A program made the position numbers and the translations under genes. Below are positions 17,486 through 20,835 of a DNA stretch of 20,835 bases, in pieces; the stretch's first letter is position 1; each line of letters begins with the position of its first letter. Below the pieces are notes generated by a model that was given only the letters and a program-made list of their open reading frames with translations, made no database searches and was not told where the DNA came from. The stretch covers positions 1,682 through 22,516 of the forward strand of contig JALTZE010000001.1 of NCBI GenBank assembly GCA_027051315.1, in the 5' to 3' direction. This DNA is from Micavibrio sp. (lineage in GTDB: Bacteria > Pseudomonadota > Alphaproteobacteria > Micavibrionales > Micavibrionaceae).

Positions 17486-17533
17486 ATACTACCCATAGCG
17501 TCTTCATTAAAAGAATCATACTATATATCGTAT
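17486..17533 (-). promoter_or_regulatory. Tandem NrdR-box-like sites upstream of nrdA
   Basis: The distal site, 17518-17533, reads ATACTATATATCGTAT and matches 13 of 16 positions of ACACTATATATAGTGT. The proximal site, 17486-17501, reads ATACTACCCATAGCGT and matches 11 of 16. As upstream of nrdB, the starts are exactly 32 bases apart, the better box is the distal one, and a -10-like hexamer (TTTAAT on the minus strand, 17506-17511) lies between. The proximal box begins 107 bases from the nrdA start, against 103 for nrdB. Confidence 0.65.
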
Positions 17534-17578
17534 ATGGTGGCAAATATGATTTTTATCTTTTTGGCTATTTTATTTATA

Positions 17579-17608
17579 TTGACAAGGTGAATCACAAGGG
17601 AAAATAAA
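17579..17608 (+). promoter_or_regulatory. Candidate promoter for pyk
   Basis: A perfect -35 hexamer TTGACA (17579-17584) is followed after 18 bases by AATAAA (17603-17608), which matches four of six -10 positions. If used, it would give a leader of about 175 bases before pyk. The weak -10 keeps confidence low. Confidence 0.33.
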
Positions 17609-17689
17609 TAGTTAAGCTTGTTTTTTTTTGTAATTTTTTTGTGTAGAAAAGAGTTATCCAAATAAAGACGTATATTGGAATCAGAATTC

Positions 17690-17711
17690 ATTAATTATGT
17701 CCATGATTAAT
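17690..17711. repeat. Near-perfect inverted repeat in the pyk leader
   Basis: ATTAATTATG (17690-17699) and CATGATTAAT (17702-17711) are complementary except for one position and are two bases apart. The symmetric shape suits a dimeric regulator's operator. AT-rich chance palindromes are common in this genome. Confidence 0.35.
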
Positions 17712-17750
17712 AATGTTTATTTACGAGGAGATATATTTTTGCTAGCGTTC

Positions 17751-17777
17751 TAACGATTATTTATAGAAGCATCGTTA
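17751..17777 (+). promoter_or_regulatory. Inverted repeat next to the pyk ribosome binding site
   Basis: TAACGAT (17751-17757) and ATCGTTA (17771-17777) are perfectly complementary around a 13-base loop. The repeat ends four bases before the GAGGG ribosome binding site (17781-17785). It could be an operator or an RNA hairpin that affects translation of pyk. Confidence 0.4.
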
Positions 17778-17789
17778 TCAGAGGGTAAT

Positions 17790-19211
17790 ATGATTATAAA
17801 AAGAAACAGACAAACAAAAATACTTGCTACTTTAGGACCTGCTTCGGGTGATATAGAGGTAATAGAAAAACTATTACGAGCAGGTGTTGATATATTTCGT
17901 TTAAATTTCAGCCATGGAAGCCACGAAGACCATAAAAAAAGACTCGATATAATACGTGCGCTTGAAGAAAAATATAATCATCCGATAGCGATTCTTGCTG
18001 ATATGCAAGGTCCGAAACTTAGGGTTGGTAGATTCAAAGAGGGACAAATAAAACTTACAGAGGGAATGAAAATTCGCCTTGACCTTGATGAAACTCTAGG
18101 AGATGAAACAAGAGTGTGCCTTCCTCATCCCGAAGTTATTAATAATATGCCTGTAGATTCTGAAATACTTCTTGATGATGGTAAGGTAAGAATGAAAATA
18201 GTAGAAACAGGCAAAGAATATTTGATAGGAGAAATTATATCAGGTTCAAAATTATCAGATAATAAAGGTTTTAATATACCTGGTGTTATTCTTCCTATTG
18301 AAGCCCTTACGCCCAAAGATTTAAGAGATATTGATGCTGCCCTTGAAATGGGAGTTGATTGGATTGCGCAATCTTTTGTACAAAAGCCAGAAGATGTAAA
18401 ACAAGCAAGGGAAATAATAGGTAATCGTGCCCATTTAATGATAAAAATAGAAAAACCTTCTGCTTTGGAATATTTAGATGAAATGATTGATTTAGCTGAT
18501 GGAGTGATGATTGCCAGAGGCGACCTTGGGGTAGAAATCCCTCCGGAGAATGTTCCAGCAGTACAAAAAAAGATTATACGCAAGGTAAGGGCTGCTGGTA
18601 AACCAGTTGTTGTTGCAACACAGATGTTAGAATCAATGATAGAAAATGCCCGACCTACAAGGGCAGAGGCCTCTGATGTAGCAACAGCCGTTTATGATGG
18701 CACTGATGCTGTTATGTTGTCTGCTGAAACTGCTGCGGGGAAATATCCTGTAGAATCTGTAAAAATAATGGATAATATATGTGAAAAGATTGAGCATGAT
18801 GAATTATATAGACCAATAATGGACGCTGAACACCCAAATACAGAAGATAATTCACCAGATGCGATAACAACAGCAGCTCATCAAGTAGCAGAAGACATAA
18901 ATGCCTCATGTATAGTAACATATACAACAACAGGCGGTACGGCCTTAAGAGCGGCACGGCAAAGACCAGATGTTCCTGTATTATGTTTGACCCAAGATTA
19001 TAAGACAGCAAGATATATGTGCTTATCATACGGCGTTAGGTCTATAGTTTTAGATGATGTTACAGATTTTGACCAAACAGTAGATAAGGCTTGTGAAATT
19101 GTTAAAAAACTAGAGTTTGCGAAAAAAGGGGAAAATATTGTTATGACTGCAGGTGTTCCTTTTGGAACTCCTGGTAGTACCAATAATCTAAGAATAGCTT
19201 GGATAAATTAA
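17790..19211 (+). CDS. pyk: Pyruvate kinase
   Basis: A 473-residue glycolytic enzyme that transfers phosphate from phosphoenolpyruvate to ADP. The barrel domain begins TKILATLGPASGD, with substrate-site residues in FRLNFSHGSHEDH. The B domain runs from about residue 72 to 165. The signature IKIEKPSALE has catalytic Lys219 and metal ligand Glu221, and ARGDLGVEIP holds Asp245. ATQMLESMIENARPTRAEASDVATAVYDGTDAVMLSAETA is complete in type, with Thr277. The C-terminal domain (about 345-473) binds allosteric effectors in the family; TTTGGTALRAARQRP is visible. Length is normal. The ribosome binding site is GAGGG. The gene converges on the protease gene with 18 bases between the stops. Confidence 0.97.
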   Translation: MIIKRNRQTKILATLGPASGDIEVIEKLLRAGVDIFRLNFSHGSHEDHKKRLDIIRALEEKYNHPIAILADMQGPKLRVGRFKEGQIKLTEGMKIRLDLDETLGDETRVCLPHPEVINNMPVDSEILLDDGKVRMKIVETGKEYLIGEIISGSKLSDNKGFNIPGVILPIEALTPKDLRDIDAALEMGVDWIAQSFVQKPEDVKQAREIIGNRAHLMIKIEKPSALEYLDEMIDLADGVMIARGDLGVEIPPENVPAVQKKIIRKVRAAGKPVVVATQMLESMIENARPTRAEASDVATAVYDGTDAVMLSAETAAGKYPVESVKIMDNICEKIEHDELYRPIMDAEHPNTEDNSPDAITTAAHQVAEDINASCIVTYTTTGGTALRAARQRPDVPVLCLTQDYKTARYMCLSYGVRSIVLDDVTDFDQTVDKACEIVKKLEFAKKGENIVMTAGVPFGTPGSTNNLRIAWIN

Positions 19212-19229
19212 TTATATTATTTTGCTGAA

Positions 19230-20186
19230 TTACCTTGCTGATGCGATTAATGTTGGTTGTGGTTTTGAATGTAGCCACCATGATAATCTGTTTATAGAGA
19301 ATATAGGTTTATAACGGTTAAGAGTTTTTGCATCCATTGTTCTTTTAATCTGATTATCCAAAACATATGTTTTATTATCCATATATACTATCAATACGGC
19401 ATGCATAATATTTTTTATCTCGTCACGCACTACGGCTATTCTCATACGTTCTTCTGGTATTCCAAGAATTCGTAAAGAGGCATATTTGGCAATTGCATAA
19501 TCTTCACAATCACCGCCTTTTTTAAAGAATGTTATAGGGTCAGCCCAAAGGTCAGATGTACCATAATTATCCATATCACTTATATATGGTACAGCGTTCA
19601 TCATATCATTTACACGTTTTATTTGAGTATCAACTGGAAGATTTTTTATCCTTTCAAGATTTCTTTTCCACCCCTGAATATAGCTTTCATTGAAATTTTT
19701 ATTATTAAGGGCTATTTCGAATCTTGTGAACATATCAGACCATTTAGTAAATGGTGCAATATTATATGATTTTTTTTCAGTACTATTAAAAAGACTAGGA
19801 TAAGATTTTATGCTAGAAAAGGCATTATTAGCAACAGATGCAAGCTGTATTTTTGCTGGTATATCTTTGATTGAATCTGCTCTTGCCCTTATTGGTGCTA
19901 ATGCACATAAAGATATAGTTATTGTGGCGATAGCAGCCAAAAATCTATAACTATATTGTTCTGCTAATACCATATATAACGTCGATGGTCTCACAAAAGC
20001 AAGTGAGGTAAGAATTTTACCTATATGCATTTCTGTATTTTTTTGTAATGATAAAGCTCGCTCTAGCTGATTTTTATTTATGATATTTTTTCTTATTAAA
20101 AGGTCGCCTAACCTGTCTTTTTTGGTTCTAGATGCAACAAAACCAAATATACCACCATATTTATTAACTTTATTTTTTTTACCCAT
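19230..20186 (-). CDS. MshEN domain fused to a membrane-anchored, LapG-like transglutaminase-type cysteine protease (BTLCP, C93)
   Basis: A 318-residue protein in two parts. Residues 25-77 form an MshEN (type II secretion ATPase N-terminal) domain made of two 24-residue motifs five residues apart: R25-L26-G27, L30, L41, L45, Q48 and H54-I55-G56, L59, L70, L74, Q77. In MshE this tandem motif binds c-di-GMP. A hydrophobic segment (about 82-98) ending in IRARA-DS could be a membrane anchor or an internal signal peptide. The periplasmic domain is a bacterial transglutaminase-like cysteine protease with Cys227 (GGDCEDYA), His262 (IMHAVLIV) and Asp277 (YVLDN); in LapG this triad cleaves adhesins. 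The AAGAGAG ribosome binding site (20192-20198) supports the long start; Met72 would give a form without MshEN but has no such site. No lapD-like or adhesin gene is in the window. Confidence 0.85.
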   Translation of the reverse strand: MGKKNKVNKYGGIFGFVASRTKKDRLGDLLIRKNIINKNQLERALSLQKNTEMHIGKILTSLAFVRPSTLYMVLAEQYSYRFLAAIATITISLCALAPIRARADSIKDIPAKIQLASVANNAFSSIKSYPSLFNSTEKKSYNIAPFTKWSDMFTRFEIALNNKNFNESYIQGWKRNLERIKNLPVDTQIKRVNDMMNAVPYISDMDNYGTSDLWADPITFFKKGGDCEDYAIAKYASLRILGIPEERMRIAVVRDEIKNIMHAVLIVYMDNKTYVLDNQIKRTMDAKTLNRYKPIFSINRLSWWLHSKPQPTLIASAR

Positions 20187-20357
20187 AAGAACTCTCTTAA
20201 CCCTATTAATACATTGTTATTACTTGTTTTTATATTTTTATTAGCAATGCCTATTTTTTATCACATCTTTATTAAACATTAGAAAGGTTGACGAAATGTA
20301 AATAAACGGCAAAAAATAGAAAAAAATTTATATTTAGAAGAGATATACAGGTAAAAA

Positions 20358-20835
20358 ATGAGTCAGTTTAATATATTCAGTAATATTATAAATAATATGA
20401 AAAAAATAAAGGTCATGGTCATTGGTGATATAATGTTGGACCGCTTTGTCTATGGAGATGTATCAAGAATATCACCTGAAAGCCCAGTGGCTGTATTGTT
20501 AATAAATAGGGAAAATAAAATGCTGGGTGGTGCTGGCAATGTCTTATCCAATCTGGCGGGTCTTAAATCGAAATCATGCATAATATCTGTTATTGGTGAT
20601 GATAATGAAGGGAAAGAAATCTCTGAAATGGTGTCTAATATATGTGGAGATAGCGATGGGCTTATAATTGATAAAAGCAGACCAAGCTGTATCAAAACCC
20701 GTTTTCTTGCCAATGGGCAGCAACTTCTACGAACAGATAGCGAAAAATCAGATTTTATCTGTGATGAAATTGCTGATAAATTAAAAAAACAAATAGATAA
20801 AATCTACCCCATATTAAATGCTCTCGCCGAAGAAA
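20358..20835 (+). CDS. hldE: D-glycero-beta-D-manno-heptose-7-phosphate kinase domain (HldE/RfaE type), cut by the window end
   Basis: The first 159 residues of a PfkB/ribokinase-family sugar kinase remain open at the window edge. The reading frame starts at ATG 20358. The segment VMVIGDIMLDRFVYGDVSRI (19-38) continues into SPESPVAV, and LGGAGNVLSNLAGL (56-69) follows; both are hallmarks of the HldE/RfaE kinase domain, which phosphorylates heptose-7-phosphate on the way to ADP-heptose for the LPS inner core. Whether the missing part includes the C-terminal adenylyltransferase domain (bifunctional HldE) or not (HldA) cannot be seen. The ribosome binding site is weak (CAGG, 20348-20351). The 171 bases to the divergent protease gene hold a lone TTGACG (20288-20293) but no good promoter pair. 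Confidence 0.88.
   Translation, partial: MSQFNIFSNIINNMKKIKVMVIGDIMLDRFVYGDVSRISPESPVAVLLINRENKMLGGAGNVLSNLAGLKSKSCIISVIGDDNEGKEISEMVSNICGDSDGLIIDKSRPSCIKTRFLANGQQLLRTDSEKSDFICDEIADKLKKQIDKIYPILNALAEE

Larger units (their letters stand above)
17380..17789. other. 410-base divergent intergenic region between nrdA and pyk
   Basis: The nrdA side holds its ribosome binding site, an AGGCA/TGCCT hairpin (17410-17421), an ATTAAAG/CTTTAAT inverted repeat (17430-17445), and the paired NrdR-like boxes. The pyk side holds a candidate promoter near 17579, long T runs (about 17621-17640), and two inverted repeats at 17690-17711 and 17751-17777. I see no tRNA, no small ORF with a good start, and no riboswitch class I recognise. 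Confidence 0.6.

Noticed and set aside
17594..17629. ACAAG/CTTGT arms followed by nine T residues in the pyk leader, like an attenuator
   Set aside because: A 5-bp stem with an 18-base loop is too weak, and it overlaps the candidate promoter rather than lying downstream of it.
18125..18583. 152-codon open frame on the minus strand inside pyk
   Set aside because: It is fully antisense to a strongly conserved enzyme, has no domain I recognise, and mirrors the codon pattern of pyk.
20288..20293. TTGACG as a -35 element for the heptose kinase gene
   Set aside because: No acceptable -10 hexamer lies 15-19 bases downstream; the region is mostly A.

Overview
This is a visibly AT-rich stretch of what looks like an alphaproteobacterial chromosome. 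The evidence is the gene set: an NDUFA12-type complex I accessory subunit, a CckA-type hybrid histidine kinase, a clpS-clpA pair, a periplasmic bacterial transglutaminase-like cysteine peptidase (BTLCP, family C93), and the order aroQ-accB-accC-NDUFA12, which resembles a conserved alphaproteobacterial locus. TGA is used as a stop (NDUFA12, cckA, clpA), so the code is standard. Coding density is high. I see no insertion sequences, phage genes, CRISPR arrays, tRNA or rRNA. Genes for pantothenate, shikimate and heptose synthesis argue against an extremely reduced endosymbiont.

Layout. (1) 40-2952: envelope quality control, with an M48 metalloprotease carrying TPR-like repeats and two DsbA-like thioredoxin-fold proteins, split by a strong terminator at 2270-2291. 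(2) 2954-5788: aroQ, accB, accC and the NDUFA12 gene. (3) 5835-9063: a CckA-like kinase and a DUF6629-like membrane protein. (4) 9100-11751, minus strand: clpS-clpA, the N-degron adaptor and its unfoldase. (5) 11892-13684: an unrecognised protein, panC and an SCP2-domain protein. (6) 13718-17379, minus strand: nrdB, a PH-domain membrane protein and nrdA. (7) 17790-19211: pyruvate kinase behind a 410-base intergenic region. (8) 19230-20186, minus strand: a BTLCP protease with an N-terminal MshEN domain. (9) 20358 to the end: the start of a heptose-7-phosphate kinase gene (hldE/rfaE type).

Most interesting points. The protease at 19230-20186 has, on the cytoplasmic side of its only hydrophobic segment, two 24-residue repeats separated by exactly five residues. 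This is the signature of the c-di-GMP-binding MshEN domain. It is followed by a periplasmic LapG-like Cys-His-Asp protease domain. If both halves work, the second messenger and the periplasmic protease would be joined in one polypeptide, without a separate LapD-type receptor. Second, nrdA and nrdB are transcribed separately, yet each carries a pair of NrdR-box-like sites whose starts are exactly 32 bp apart and about 105-150 bp before the start codon. NrdA itself lacks the N-terminal ATP-cone, so control of dNTP synthesis may rest more on transcription. Third, aat (leucyl/phenylalanyl-tRNA-protein transferase), usual after accC in this locus, is absent here, although clpS-clpA are present.
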